From contig CAMLOR010000014.1 in the NCBI GenBank assembly GCA_946481615.1, positions 1-30,664 of the forward strand: a DNA stretch of 30,664 nt, in the 5' to 3' direction. A program made the translations under genes and the position numbers. Source of the stretch: an uncultured Aquimonas sp. (lineage in GTDB: Bacteria > Pseudomonadota > Gammaproteobacteria > Xanthomonadales > Xanthomonadaceae). Under the pieces are notes generated by a model. The model worked only from the letters and a program-made list of their open reading frames with translations, had not been told where the DNA came from and searched no databases. Positions within the stretch are counted from its first letter, which is position 1, and each line of letters starts with the position of its first letter. This document shows, in pieces, positions 10,416 to 19,739 of this stretch.

Positions 10416-10741
10416 TGGCTGTCGCCCGCGCCGTCGGCCGAGACGCTGTCGAGGTCGCTGTCTTCGCGATCGGCCATCGTCGCCGCGACGGGCGCAGCCG
10501 CGGCGGCGGCAGCTTCCTTCTTGCGGCGCTCGATTTCCTTCAGCCGCAGCAGTTCCTCCGGCCCGATCAGGGTGGAGGCGTCCTGGCCGCGCGCTTCGAT
10601 GCGGCTGGAGGCCAACGCCAGCGTGCCCATCAGCAGGAAGCCCAGCGCGCCCAGCAGGGTGACGGCCGCCAGGCCCATGGAATGCGTGCGGAACGCCACC
10701 GCGAAGCACAACACCGACAGCACGAACCAAAGCCAACGCAT
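10412..10741 (-). CDS. Hypothetical membrane protein, 109 aa
   Basis: I do not recognise a family. Two hydrophobic helices (about residues 3-18 and 23-45) are followed by a cytoplasmic-looking tail: an amphipathic charged stretch PEELLRLKEIERRKKEAAAA and an acidic end (DREDSDLDSVSADGAGD). An AAGG lies about nine bases before the ATG at 10741, supporting that start. It overlaps the GlsB-like gene by four bases and is probably translated with it, so a joint role in the envelope is possible. Confidence 0.8.
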   Translation of the reverse strand: MRWLWFVLSVLCFAVAFRTHSMGLAAVTLLGALGFLLMGTLALASSRIEARGQDASTLIGPEELLRLKEIERRKKEAAAAAAAPVAATMADREDSDLDSVSADGAGDSQ

Positions 10742-10753
10742 CGCAGCACGCCT

Positions 10754-10765
10754 TTCCCCGGGGAA
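10754..10765. other. 12-bp perfect palindrome upstream of the 109-aa gene
   Basis: TTCCCCGGGGAA lies in the 47-bp gap between the cls stop and the 109-aa gene start, and its right half (read on the minus strand) runs into the purine-rich ribosome binding region of that gene. With no loop it is more likely a protein site or chance than a hairpin. Confidence 0.3.
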
Positions 10766-10788
10766 TCCGGGCGCAGTTTACCGGGGCC

Positions 10789-12222
10789 TCAGAGCAAGGG
10801 CGACAACAGCCGGGCGCAGGCTTCGGCCAGCTGCCGGGGCAGGGGCGGGCGGCGGCGATCGCGGGGGATTTCGCGCGCCTCGCGCAGATCGGTCAGGTAG
10901 ACCGCCTCGACCTCGGCGGCCAGCTCCGCATCGCGCAGCAGCACCGAAAGTTCGAAGTTGAGGCGGAAGCTGCGGTTGTCGAAGTTGGCGCTGCCGATCA
11001 ACACCAGATCCCGGTCCACCAACAGCGCCTTGCTGTGCAGCATGCGCGGCTGGTATTCGAACACGCGCACGCCCGCGCCCAACAACTCGTCGTAGTAGCT
11101 GCGCGCCGCGGCGCTGACGATGCGCGAATCGCCCACGCGCGGCACCAGCAGGCGCACGTCCAGGCCGCGCAGTGCGGCCGAGGTGAGCGCATAGCGCGCC
11201 GCTTCGGCCGGCACGAAATAAGGCGTCACCAGCCAGACGCGCTCGTCGGCCTTGGTGATGGCCTCGATGTGCACGCGATGGATGGCTTCCCAGGGCGAAT
11301 CCGGCCCCGAGGGCAGCACCAGCGTGGGGATGTGGCCGGGCTCGATCTCCGGCCACAGCCGCGCATCGCGCAGCGCGATCTTCGCGGCATAGGACCAGTC
11401 CTCGAGGAAGGCCACCTGCAGCCAGCGCACCACCGCGCCTTCGAGCTGCAGGTGCAGATCGTGGAAGGCCTCCGGGTTGAGGCGTTCGTCCTCGTCGTCG
11501 GTGATGTTGATGCCGCCGGTGAAGGCGAGGCGGCCGTCGATCACCGCCAGCTTGCGATGCGTGCGCAGGTTGAACTTCGGGCGGCGCAGCCGACGCAGTC
11601 GGAAAGGGTGGAACCACGCGATCTCGGCACCGGCGAAGTGCAGCGGATCGAGGAAAGCGCGCGACAGCCGCGACGAGCCCACCGAATCGAGCAGCAACCG
11701 CACGCGCACGCCGCGCCGCGCGCATTCGATGAGCGCGTCTCGCACGCGCCGGCCGGTGCGGTCGGGCTCGAAGATGTAGTACTCCAGATGGACGTGGTGT
11801 TCGGCCGCTTCGATCGCGGACACCAGGGCATCGAAGGTGCGCGCGCCGCCGACCAGCAGCGCGGCCTTCGCGAGCGTCGGCGAGAAACCCGTGGTGGCCG
11901 CGGCCAGCCGCGCGAGGTCGGCGTTGTCGTCGTGGCCCGCGATCGGCGGTATCGCGGGCTCCAGCGCCGCCCGCGAACGCATCCGTCGAAGCCGCTGGCG
12001 CTTGATGCGCTGCGGACCGAGCAGGTAGTAGATGACGAAACCGATGAAGGGCAGCGCCGCCAGGCTCAGCACCCAGCTCAGCGTCGCCACCGGCTCGCGC
12101 TTCTGCAGCACGATCCAGCCCGACAGCACGACGAGATAGCCTATCCACACCACCAGCAGGCCGGTGCCGAGGTGCGGCACGGTCTGCAGGAAATCGCGCA
12201 CGCTGGCCAGCATTTCGCCCAT
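10789..12222 (-). CDS. cls: Cardiolipin synthase (phospholipase D superfamily)
   Basis: Joins phospholipids to make cardiolipin at the inner membrane. The 477-residue protein has two N-terminal membrane helices (about 20-40 and 45-68), typical of bacterial Cls, and two PLD catalytic motifs: HRK...D at H222/K224/D229, followed by GGINITDDED, and HSK...D at H396/K398/D403, followed by GSANFDNRSF. Together these define the active site. The start at 12222 is supported by the typical N-terminal helices and by a TATGCT exactly six bases upstream, which suggests a leaderless mRNA. It is divergent from the radical SAM gene, with a 55-bp gap. Confidence 0.93.
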   Translation of the reverse strand: MGEMLASVRDFLQTVPHLGTGLLVVWIGYLVVLSGWIVLQKREPVATLSWVLSLAALPFIGFVIYYLLGPQRIKRQRLRRMRSRAALEPAIPPIAGHDDNADLARLAAATTGFSPTLAKAALLVGGARTFDALVSAIEAAEHHVHLEYYIFEPDRTGRRVRDALIECARRGVRVRLLLDSVGSSRLSRAFLDPLHFAGAEIAWFHPFRLRRLRRPKFNLRTHRKLAVIDGRLAFTGGINITDDEDERLNPEAFHDLHLQLEGAVVRWLQVAFLEDWSYAAKIALRDARLWPEIEPGHIPTLVLPSGPDSPWEAIHRVHIEAITKADERVWLVTPYFVPAEAARYALTSAALRGLDVRLLVPRVGDSRIVSAAARSYYDELLGAGVRVFEYQPRMLHSKALLVDRDLVLIGSANFDNRSFRLNFELSVLLRDAELAAEVEAVYLTDLREAREIPRDRRRPPLPRQLAEACARLLSPLL

Positions 12223-12234
12223 GCGCGCAGCATA
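12223..12234 (-). promoter_or_regulatory. Leaderless-type -10 element of cls
   Basis: On the minus strand TATGCT (12234-12229) is followed by GCGCGC and the cls ATG (12222). This is the same -10/six-base/ATG geometry as at mnmE and the MHS transporter, with no Shine-Dalgarno and no clear -35. Confidence 0.4.
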
Positions 12235-12277
12235 ATCTCAGACCCTGCGACGCCGCTGCCGGAGGCTGGCGGCCCCG

Positions 12278-13351
12278 ATGACCGATTCCCCCGCCCCGAT
12301 CAAGGGCCGCGGCAGCGCCAGCGCTCCCGAAGGCCGCTACATCGTCACCCGCCACGAAGCCGAGGACGACGGCTGGTTCGTCGACGGCGAGCCGGCGTCG
12401 CCGCCGCGCACCCACGTCACCGAGGAACGCGCGCGCGGCATCATCAGCCGCAACACCTCGCCCGACATTTCCTTCTCGCAATCGATCAACCCGTATCGCG
12501 GTTGCGAACACGGTTGCTCGTACTGCTTCGCGCGTCCGTCGCACAGCTATCTCGAACTCTCGCCCGGTCTCGACTTCGAAACCAAGCTGTTCGCCAAGGT
12601 CAACGCGCCCGAGCTGCTGCGCGAGGAACTCTCGAAGAAGAACTACGTCTGCAGCCCGATCACCATCGGCGTCAACACCGATTGCTACCAGCCGATCGAG
12701 CGCAAATACGAAATCACGCGCCGCTGCATCGAGGTGATGGTGGCGTGCGGGCATCCGTTCTCGATCATCACCAAGAACGCGCTGGTGGAACGTGATCTGG
12801 ACCTGCTCGCTCCGCACGCCGCGAAAGGCCTGTGCAAGGTGCATTTCTCGGTGACGAGCCTCGACAACCGCCTGGCGGCGCGCATGGAGCCGCGCGCCTC
12901 GGCGCCGCATCGCAAGATCGAAGCCATCCGCCGCGTGAGCGAGGCCGGCGTGCCGGTGGGCGTGATGTTCGCGCCCGTCATTCCCATGCTCAACGATCCG
13001 GAGATGGAAGCGGTGCTCGAAGCCGCGCGCGGGGCGGGTGCGATATCCGCCGGCTACGTGCTGCTGCGCCTGCCGCACGAACTGCTCGAACTGTTCCCGG
13101 ACTGGCTGCGCACGCATTACCCGCAGCGCGCCGGCCATATCATGAGCCTGATGAAGCAGCTGCACGGCGGCAAGGCCTACGACAGCAGCTTCGGCGCGCG
13201 GCAGACCGGGCACGGACCGTTCGCACAGCTGCTCGCGCGCCGTTTCGAACTGTCCTACCAGCGCCTGGGTTTCGCCGAACACCGCGAACCGCTCGATACC
13301 CGGCAATTCGTGCCGCCGCGCCCGCCGTCTCCGCAGGGACAGCTTTTCTAG
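12278..13351 (+). CDS. PA0069 family radical SAM protein
   Basis: A 357-residue radical S-adenosylmethionine enzyme related to the spore photoproduct lyase-like/Rv2578c group; substrate unknown. The iron-sulfur motif is C-x3-C-x2-C in NPYRGCEHGCSYCFARPSH (Cys76, Cys80, Cys83). Other conserved stretches are ISRNTSPDISFSQSINPYRGC, ITIGVNTDCYQPIER, SIITKNALVERDLDLL and APVIPMLND. A GGAGG about 13 bases before the ATG at 12278 supports the start. It is divergent from cls and ends 18 bases before the convergent epimerase gene, so it is probably monocistronic. Known members are often annotated as DNA repair photolyase-like without direct proof. Confidence 0.92.
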   Translation: MTDSPAPIKGRGSASAPEGRYIVTRHEAEDDGWFVDGEPASPPRTHVTEERARGIISRNTSPDISFSQSINPYRGCEHGCSYCFARPSHSYLELSPGLDFETKLFAKVNAPELLREELSKKNYVCSPITIGVNTDCYQPIERKYEITRRCIEVMVACGHPFSIITKNALVERDLDLLAPHAAKGLCKVHFSVTSLDNRLAARMEPRASAPHRKIEAIRRVSEAGVPVGVMFAPVIPMLNDPEMEAVLEAARGAGAISAGYVLLRLPHELLELFPDWLRTHYPQRAGHIMSLMKQLHGGKAYDSSFGARQTGHGPFAQLLARRFELSYQRLGFAEHREPLDTRQFVPPRPPSPQGQLF

Positions 13352-13369
13352 CGCGGCCTCACGCGGTCG

Positions 13370-14197
13370 CTACCGCCATTCCCAGCGCAACCACGCGGAA
13401 TGCGTGGCACCGGGCGCGAGCACGAATGGCTCGAGGTTGAAGGCGTCGGGCGGGCCGGTCTGCGGCTCGATGCAGGTGGCGTGCGCCGGTTCGTCGTAAA
13501 CCACCCAGCGCGTGCAATCGGAACTCAGCGTCAGCCGCTGGCCGGCGCGTTCGACCTGGATCGGCCCGCGGTGGACGAAGCAATCGTCCCAGGGCCGCAG
13601 CGGCGGCGCGGCCAGGGGGAGCGTGGCGATGCCCTCGGCGTCGCGTGGATAAGCCTGCCGCGGCGTGAATTCGAGCCGTTCGGGCTTGCGCAGCCAGGGA
13701 TGCCAGCCGAGCGCAACCGGCATGGCGAGTGCGCCCGCGGTGATCGACAACGTCTGCTCGAGTCGGCGCTCGCCCACCGCGATGCGCTGCCGGACGCAGC
13801 CGCCGAAGGGCCAGTGCTCGTCCTGCGGGAGCGCCAGCGACAGTTCGATCGCGCGCACCGAATGCGCGTCGACGTGCCAGGGCAATGCGAACGCCACGCC
13901 GTGGATCGCATGTCTGCCCAGATTGATCGCGACCCGGTGATCGCGTCCTTCGAAGCGGAACGCGCCATGCCGCAGCCGGCCCGCCCACGGCGCCATCGGG
14001 TAGCTCCCCCAGGCGATGGCCGCCGCGTGCGCGTTGTCGAAACCCTGCAGCCATGGCACGCCGGCATGCGTGACCTGCGCGATGCGTCCGCCGGCCCGCG
14101 GTGCGATGTCGACGACCAGCGCGCCGCTCGCGATGCGCAGCAACGGTCCGGGCGGGAGCGGCGCCAGCGCCGCGTCCCGCACGGCTTCAACGCCCAT
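13370..14197 (-). CDS. Aldose 1-epimerase (mutarotase)
   Basis: Interconverts alpha and beta anomers of free aldoses. The 275-residue protein lacks a signal peptide, so it acts in the cytosol. Family features are GSYPMAPWAGRLRHGAF, the two active-site His in AIHG (His99) and LGWHPW (His166), and the catalytic base Glu in IEPQTGPPDAFN (Glu244). It is the last gene of a three-gene unit (GPH symporter, GH43, epimerase), overlapping GH43 by 11 bases. In this setting it probably speeds mutarotation of xylose or arabinose released by the GH43 enzyme before the isomerase step; that substrate is inference. Confidence 0.92.
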   Translation of the reverse strand: MGVEAVRDAALAPLPPGPLLRIASGALVVDIAPRAGGRIAQVTHAGVPWLQGFDNAHAAAIAWGSYPMAPWAGRLRHGAFRFEGRDHRVAINLGRHAIHGVAFALPWHVDAHSVRAIELSLALPQDEHWPFGGCVRQRIAVGERRLEQTLSITAGALAMPVALGWHPWLRKPERLEFTPRQAYPRDAEGIATLPLAAPPLRPWDDCFVHRGPIQVERAGQRLTLSSDCTRWVVYDEPAHATCIEPQTGPPDAFNLEPFVLAPGATHSAWLRWEWR

Positions 14198-15197
14198 ACG
14201 GATCGATCGGAACGATGCGGCCGTCGGCGTCGTAGTCCAGCGGCGCCACCTTCACCGAGCGCAGGTGATCGACGCCGCCGGACAGCAGGGCATCGTGGTA
14301 GTACAGCCACCAGCGACCGCCGAACTCGACGATCGAGTGATGCGTGGTCCAGCCCACCACCGGCGACAGAAACGCGCCAAGCCAGATGTAGGGTCCGTAC
14401 GGATTGTCGGCCACCGCATGGCAAAGGCGATGCGTATTGCCGGTCGAGTACGAGAGGTAATAACTGCCGCGATACTTGTGCAGCCACGGGCCTTCGAAGA
14501 AGCGCCGCTCGTGATCGCCCGCGCGCAGCGGGACGCCGTGTTCGTCGAGGATGATCGCCTCGCGCGGGGGTTCCGCGAATTCAGTCATGCCGGCGTGCAG
14601 GCGCGCGATGCGCGGGCCCAGCGCCGGTGCGTCGCCGGCCGGTTCCCCGTGCGCGGCGTCGTGCACGTTGTCGCGGTACTGCTGCAGCTGCCCGCCCCAG
14701 AGACCGCCGAACACCAGATAGAACTCGCCGTCATCGTCGGCCAGCACGGCCGGATCGATCGAATAGCTGCCTTGCATCGGTTCGGGCTGCGCGCGGAACG
14801 GGCCCTCCGGCCGTTCGCCCTGCGCCACGCCGAGACGGAAGCGGCCTTGCGCATCCTTGGCCGGGAAATAGAGGAAGTAGCGTCCGTCCCGGCACGCCGC
14901 ATCGGGTGCCCACATCTGTTGTTGCGCCCAGGGTACGTCGCACACGTGCAGCGCGACGCCGCAATCGACCGCCGGCGCCTCGGGCGATTCCATGCGCAGC
15001 ACGTGATAGTCCTGCATCGCGTACTGGTCGCCCAGATCGTTGGCGGGCACGCCCGCTTCGACATCGTGCGAGGGATAGACGTAGATGCGGCCCTCGAACA
15101 CGTGCGCGGAAGGATCGGCGGTATAGATGTGCGTCACCAGCGGTTGCGAGATCGCGCGCGCCGCCAGCTCCTGCAATCGCTTCGGATCGTCGCTCAT
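14187..15197 (-). CDS. Glycoside hydrolase family 43, likely cytosolic beta-xylosidase/arabinofuranosidase
   Basis: A 336-residue five-bladed beta-propeller hydrolase. Candidate catalytic residues follow the GH43 pattern: base Asp28 in TADPSAHVF, pKa-modulating Asp148 in YSIDPAV and acid Glu235 in FFEGPWLHK; MWAPDA at 95-100 is a typical blade motif. There is no signal peptide, so it should act in the cytoplasm on imported xylo- or arabinoxylo-oligosaccharides. Its gene starts 9 bases after the GPH symporter stop and overlaps the epimerase gene by 11 bases, so import, hydrolysis and mutarotation are coupled. Whether it prefers xylose or arabinose cannot be read from sequence. Confidence 0.92.
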   Translation of the reverse strand: MSDDPKRLQELAARAISQPLVTHIYTADPSAHVFEGRIYVYPSHDVEAGVPANDLGDQYAMQDYHVLRMESPEAPAVDCGVALHVCDVPWAQQQMWAPDAACRDGRYFLYFPAKDAQGRFRLGVAQGERPEGPFRAQPEPMQGSYSIDPAVLADDDGEFYLVFGGLWGGQLQQYRDNVHDAAHGEPAGDAPALGPRIARLHAGMTEFAEPPREAIILDEHGVPLRAGDHERRFFEGPWLHKYRGSYYLSYSTGNTHRLCHAVADNPYGPYIWLGAFLSPVVGWTTHHSIVEFGGRWWLYYHDALLSGGVDHLRSVKVAPLDYDADGRIVPIDPYGR

Positions 15198-15206
15198 CGC
15201 CGTGCC

Positions 15207-16691
15207 TCAGCCCGCCGCGCGCGCGGGTTGGCGCCGCGCCGAGAGATCCTGCTCGATGCGCACCTCGGTGCGCTTGTCGATCTCGTAGAAGAACAGCAGC
15301 GCGATGCACAGCAGGAAGGGGATCGAGGCGTACACGCTGATCGCCAGGCGGATGCCATCCACCGCCGCGGGCGTCTGCATGGCCGCATCGGCGACATAGC
15401 CGTGGCGCGCCAGGATGGCCGCGACCAGCGCGCCGCCTACCGACAGGCCGATCTTCAGGCCGCAGAGCATGGCGGAGAACACAATGGCCGTGGCGCGCCG
15501 CTGGGTCTTCCACTCCGACCAGTCGGCGACGTCGGCGATCATCGCCCACAGCAGCGGGATGGTGATGCCGTAGAAGAAGCCGTGCAGCACCTGCGCCGCC
15601 ACCACCAGGCCGACCGACCGCGGCGAGAAGAACCAGAAGGCCAGCAGGCACAGTGTCGAGACGAACAATGCGCCGCCGAACACGTCGCGCTTGCCGAAGC
15701 GATCGGCCAGCGGCTTCGAGAAGCCGATGCCGACGATCATGAAGACGATGCCGCCCGCATTGAACAGGCTGAACGCGGACGTCGGCGCGTCCTTCGGCCA
15801 CTGGAATTCCGTGAGTCCGATACCGGTGAGCAAGGCGTTCAAGCCCCCGATGAAGCGGTCGAAGCCGATCGCCGCGAGGAAGTCCCCGGCCGCCGTCGGG
15901 TCGAGGTAGTACTTGAAGTAGTAGATGTACATGCCGCCCTTCAGGGCCAGCGTCACGAACACCAGGATGGTGAGCGCGAGCATCACGATCCACGGCCGGT
16001 TGCGCGCCAGATCCGCCAGATCCTGCGCCACGCTGGAGCGCTGTTCCGGCGCCGGCACGATGCGTTCGCGCGTGGTGAAAAAGGTGACGAGGAAGCAGAA
16101 CGTGCCCAGCACCGCGAACACCGTCATGGTGTTCTCGAAGCCGCGCACCTTGTCGCCGTCGCCCAGGATCAGCACCAGCGGCAGCAGCAGCACCTGGATG
16201 ATGAACTGCGCGATCATCACCGCCACGAAGCGGTACGCCGACAGGCTGTTGCGCTGGGCCATGCTGCCGGTCAGCACGCCGCTGAGCGCGGAGTACGGCA
16301 GGTTGTTGGCCGCGTACACCAGCACCAGCAGGGTGTAGGTCGCCAGCGCATAGGCGATCTTGCCCCGCTCGCCGAAGTCCGGGGTGCTGAAGGCCAGCAG
16401 CGACAGCACGCCGAAGGGGACCGCGGTCCAAAGGATCCACGGCCGGAACTTGCCCCAGCGCGTGGCGGTGCGGTCGGCCAGGACGCCGATCATCGGCGTG
16501 AACACGAACGCGCCAAGCAGACCCACCACGAAGATGATGGTCGCGGCCGTGGCCGCCGGCAGCCGGTAGACATCGGTGTAGAAGAACGCCAGATAGGTGA
16601 TCAGCGTCTGGAAGATCAGATTGGCCGCCAGATCGCCGAGGGCGTAGCCGATCTTTTCGGCGACCGGAAGTTTTTCAGCGGCAACGCTCAT
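15207..16691 (-). CDS. GPH-family sugar:cation symporter (MelB/XynB-like)
   Basis: A 494-residue inner-membrane transporter of the glycoside-pentoside-hexuronide family. It has KIGYALGDLAANLIFQTLITYLAFFYTDVY at the start, FTPMIGVLADRTATRWGKFRPWILW in the loop after helix 2, and MIADVADWSEWKTQRRATA late in the protein, all family hallmarks, and about 12 helices. The ATG at 16691 is preferred over a start at 16757 because a strong GAGGGAG lies four bases before it. It probably imports xylo-oligosaccharides for the following GH43 enzyme. A terminator separates it from the upstream TonB-dependent receptor gene, so it should have its own promoter in 16692-16758 or depend on readthrough; no xyl-box-like site is visible there. 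Confidence 0.93.
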   Translation of the reverse strand: MSVAAEKLPVAEKIGYALGDLAANLIFQTLITYLAFFYTDVYRLPAATAATIIFVVGLLGAFVFTPMIGVLADRTATRWGKFRPWILWTAVPFGVLSLLAFSTPDFGERGKIAYALATYTLLVLVYAANNLPYSALSGVLTGSMAQRNSLSAYRFVAVMIAQFIIQVLLLPLVLILGDGDKVRGFENTMTVFAVLGTFCFLVTFFTTRERIVPAPEQRSSVAQDLADLARNRPWIVMLALTILVFVTLALKGGMYIYYFKYYLDPTAAGDFLAAIGFDRFIGGLNALLTGIGLTEFQWPKDAPTSAFSLFNAGGIVFMIVGIGFSKPLADRFGKRDVFGGALFVSTLCLLAFWFFSPRSVGLVVAAQVLHGFFYGITIPLLWAMIADVADWSEWKTQRRATAIVFSAMLCGLKIGLSVGGALVAAILARHGYVADAAMQTPAAVDGIRLAISVYASIPFLLCIALLFFYEIDKRTEVRIEQDLSARRQPARAAG

Positions 16692-16758
16692 GGTGCTCCC
16701 TCGAACCTGCGGCATGGATCGCTGCCGCCCGACCTGCGCGACCGGCGAGGATCGCATG

Positions 16759-16789
16759 AAAAAACCGCGGCCCGCCGGAGCGGGCCGCG
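16759..16789 (-). terminator. Rho-independent terminator after the TonB-dependent receptor gene
   Basis: Read on the minus strand: a perfect 10-bp GC stem (16789-16780 with 16775-16766), a four-base loop and then, after one G, six U (16764-16759). It is about 38 bases past the receptor stop and upstream of the GPH symporter gene. Confidence 0.9.
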
Positions 16790-16826
16790 CAAGGATTGCA
16801 GCCGGGGTGTCACACTTCCACCCGCA

Positions 16827-19739
16827 TCAGAACGAACCGCGGAACCCGAGCAGGACCGTGCGGCCCGGCTCGTAAATGTCGCCCGGTACGTTCTCGAATG
16901 CGAGGTAGTTTTCCAGCGGCTCGTCGGTGATGTTGATCACGCTGAGGGTGATCTGCGGCCGCGAACGGATCCAGTCGAGCGTGTAGGAGGCCGAGAGATC
17001 CAGCTGGCCGCGATCCTTGCCGAAGTACTGCGCGTAGTTCAGGCCGCCCTCGTTGTTGCCCAGCGCGCGCTGCGCGGAGCCTTCGGTCCAGTTGTAGGAC
17101 AGGCGCACCATGAACACGTCGTTCTCCCAGTAGGCCGTCGTGTTCCACAGCGTGGGCGAGATGCCGAACAGGTTGCCCGCCAGCTGGTTCGCTTCCTGGC
17201 CCACGGCTTCGAGGTCGATCTTGGTGTAGTTGCCCATGAAGCCCAGGCCCTCGAACCAGAAATCGAGCGGCTGCACCCAGATCGCTTCCCAGCCCTGGAT
17301 GTCGAGCGTGGCGTCGGCGTTGACCTGCTGGCGCACGTTGATCGGCGCGCTCAGGCCGCCGTTGGCTTCGAGCGCCGCGCGCTGGTTCGCGGTGAGCGCA
17401 TCGAGCGGGATGCCCAGCTGCGAGAACGGAATCACGTTGATGCCCTGGAAGGTGTAGCCCTCCACGCGCTTGTTGAACCAGGTCAGCGCGACCAGGCCTT
17501 CTTCGCCCGTGTACCACTCCAGTGCCAGATCGAAGTTGGTCGAAAGATACGGCGCGAGGTTGGGATTGCCCTGGTCGGCGATTTCAGCCGACGGATCGGA
17601 GAACGTCGTCGCCGGCAGCATCGAGCGCGGGTTCGGGCGCGTGAGCGTGCGCGAACCGGAAACGCGGGCGATCCAGTTTTCCGCGATGTCCCAGGCCGCG
17701 TTGAACGAGGGCAGGTATTCGTCGTAGCCGCCCTCGAGCACCTGCCACTGACGCAGGCCGCCCAGCGTCACCGGGCCGCTGATCTCCTGGTCGGTGTCGA
17801 TATAGCGCACGCCGGCGTTGAAGCGCAGGCTGCGATCCCAGATCTGCGCCTCGCCGTTGGCTTCCACGTAACCCGCGATGGTCGTCTCGTCCACGCCGCC
17901 CGAAGCCGCGCCCACCGACGCGGACGTGTTGGATTCGGGCGCCGAATCGAAGAATTCCTGATAGTTCGTGGCGTCGAAGAAGGCATCGAAATCGGCGGTG
18001 ATGAAGCCCGCCGGGCCGGGGCGCAGGAACTGCGGCAGGTTGCTGGCGTTGATCTGCGAGAGCACGTAGGTCTGCCACGCGCCGCTGTTGTCGAAGCCGG
18101 TGATGGTGCGGCGGAAGGAGTCGTAGGCCAGGCCCACCTTCACGTTGCGCTTGTCCTCGCCGAATTGCAGGTCGGCCTTGAGGCGGCCGGCCTCCGACAC
18201 GCGCTTTTCGTTGTTGAGGTTGACGCGGCCGCCGTTGAAGGACCAGCCGATGTTCGGATCGTTGAGATCGAGGCCGCCGGTGCTGTAGGTGGGCAGCCCG
18301 CCCTCGTTGGTGTACTCGACCGTGGTGAAGGGCGAGGTGACGAGGATGGTCGGCGATTGGCGGAAGAACTTGCTGCGGCTCCAGTTGCCCTGGACGTCGA
18401 GCTTGATGTCGTCGTCTTCGCCGAACCAGAACGTCGCGCCGGGATTGATGTTCCAGTACCAGACTTCGTCGCGGTAGGGCCGCGCCTCGAGGAAGAACTG
18501 CGCGTTGAGCAGCGTGGCGCTGGTCACCACGTTGTTGGCATCGAGCTGCATGTTGGTCGGGATGAAACCGACCGGGCCGAAGGTGCGGCCCACGAGGTTC
18601 ATGTCGATGCGGTCGTTTTCATAGCTGGCCTGCGACAGCAGCAGGTCGAGGTGGTAGTGCGCATCCTCGCTCGGCCGCCATTCCAGCGAACCGAGGAAGG
18701 CATCGCGGTCGCGATCGCCGGTCATGTCCACCGGCCGGCCCAGGCGCGGGAACAGCGCCTCGGTGAACTGATCGATGCTCAGGCCGGGGTTGAGGCCGAG
18801 CAGCAGCGCGCTGTCCACCGTGGCGCCCGGCGTCAGGCCGGCGCCGATGATGGAGGAGTTGTCCGGCAGCGTGTTGGGCATCTGCAGGCTGCCGCCGCCG
18901 CCCGGGTTGCAGGACGCCGGACGGTTGGTGACCGAGGTGCCGATGCCGCACTGCTGTTCGTTGAGGCCGGGGTTCATCCAGCCCACCGATTCCCAGCCGC
19001 GCACGCCGATCGTGCTGCGCATCGAGTACAGGCCGGCGAGCACGCCGAAGGTCTCGCCGGTCGAGTTCCAGATCACCGAGCCGCGCGGGTTGATCTTGTC
19101 GGCGACATCGTTGTGATCGAGCTGCAGGCCGTAGTTGACGTGCTGGCCGGGGTTGTCGAAGGGGCGGGCGTTGGTCATGTCGACCACGCCGGAAATGCCG
19201 CCTTCGGGCAGGCTGGCCTGCGGCGATTTGTAGACCGTGAGCTTGTTGAAGAACTCGGTCGGGAACAGGTTGAGGTCGACTTCGCGGTTCTGGTTGCCGC
19301 GATTGAGGCCGATCGAGGCGGTCTGCGCCTCGCCGCCGTTGATCAGGGTCTTGGTGAAGCTCTGCGGCAGGCCGCGGATGCCGATGTTGAGGCCTTCGCC
19401 GTTGACGTCGCGGTCGAGCTGGATGCCCGGGATGCGATTGAGCGATTCGGCGATGTTGAGGTCGGGGAACTTGCCGATGTCCTCGGCGAAGATCGAATCG
19501 GTGAAGCCGGTTTCCTCGCGCTTGGCTTCGGTCGAGTACTGCAGGCTGCGGCGGTAGCCCGAGACCACGATCTGGTCGAGCCGGGTTTCCTCGTCCTGCG
19601 CCGCGCCTTCGGCGGCTTCCTCCTCGTCGGCCTGCGCGAGGGCCACCTGCGAGTCCTGGGCGAAAGCGGGCACCGCCATGCCCAGCAGCGCCAGCTTCAG
19701 GGCATGCGACAACGTTTTGATGCGGTATTGGCTGTTCAC
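16827..19739 (-). CDS. TonB-dependent receptor, probably for xylo-oligosaccharides
   Basis: A 970-residue outer-membrane transporter. The signal peptide (cleavage near AFA-QD, residue 27) is followed by an acidic linker, a TonB box RLDQIVVSG (53-61), a plug domain (AESLNRIPGIQLDRDVNGEGLNIGIRGL) and a beta-barrel ending GFRGSF with terminal Phe. Length and sequence fit the TIGR01782 Xanthomonas/Caulobacter group, whose members often import plant polysaccharide fragments. The start is GTG at 19739, supported by GGGGAGGGG (19754-19746) six bases upstream. Neighbouring xylan genes and an operator in its leader region suggest xylo-oligosaccharide uptake. A very long open frame runs antisense through it but codes for nothing recognisable. 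Confidence 0.94.
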   Translation of the reverse strand: MNSQYRIKTLSHALKLALLGMAVPAFAQDSQVALAQADEEEAAEGAAQDEETRLDQIVVSGYRRSLQYSTEAKREETGFTDSIFAEDIGKFPDLNIAESLNRIPGIQLDRDVNGEGLNIGIRGLPQSFTKTLINGGEAQTASIGLNRGNQNREVDLNLFPTEFFNKLTVYKSPQASLPEGGISGVVDMTNARPFDNPGQHVNYGLQLDHNDVADKINPRGSVIWNSTGETFGVLAGLYSMRSTIGVRGWESVGWMNPGLNEQQCGIGTSVTNRPASCNPGGGGSLQMPNTLPDNSSIIGAGLTPGATVDSALLLGLNPGLSIDQFTEALFPRLGRPVDMTGDRDRDAFLGSLEWRPSEDAHYHLDLLLSQASYENDRIDMNLVGRTFGPVGFIPTNMQLDANNVVTSATLLNAQFFLEARPYRDEVWYWNINPGATFWFGEDDDIKLDVQGNWSRSKFFRQSPTILVTSPFTTVEYTNEGGLPTYSTGGLDLNDPNIGWSFNGGRVNLNNEKRVSEAGRLKADLQFGEDKRNVKVGLAYDSFRRTITGFDNSGAWQTYVLSQINASNLPQFLRPGPAGFITADFDAFFDATNYQEFFDSAPESNTSASVGAASGGVDETTIAGYVEANGEAQIWDRSLRFNAGVRYIDTDQEISGPVTLGGLRQWQVLEGGYDEYLPSFNAAWDIAENWIARVSGSRTLTRPNPRSMLPATTFSDPSAEIADQGNPNLAPYLSTNFDLALEWYTGEEGLVALTWFNKRVEGYTFQGINVIPFSQLGIPLDALTANQRAALEANGGLSAPINVRQQVNADATLDIQGWEAIWVQPLDFWFEGLGFMGNYTKIDLEAVGQEANQLAGNLFGISPTLWNTTAYWENDVFMVRLSYNWTEGSAQRALGNNEGGLNYAQYFGKDRGQLDLSASYTLDWIRSRPQITLSVINITDEPLENYLAFENVPGDIYEPGRTVLLGFRGSF

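Noticed and set aside
10778..13306. Open frame of 842 codons on the minus strand across cls and the radical SAM gene
   Set aside because: It is out of frame with cls and antisense to the radical SAM gene; both of those have clear motifs, this has none.
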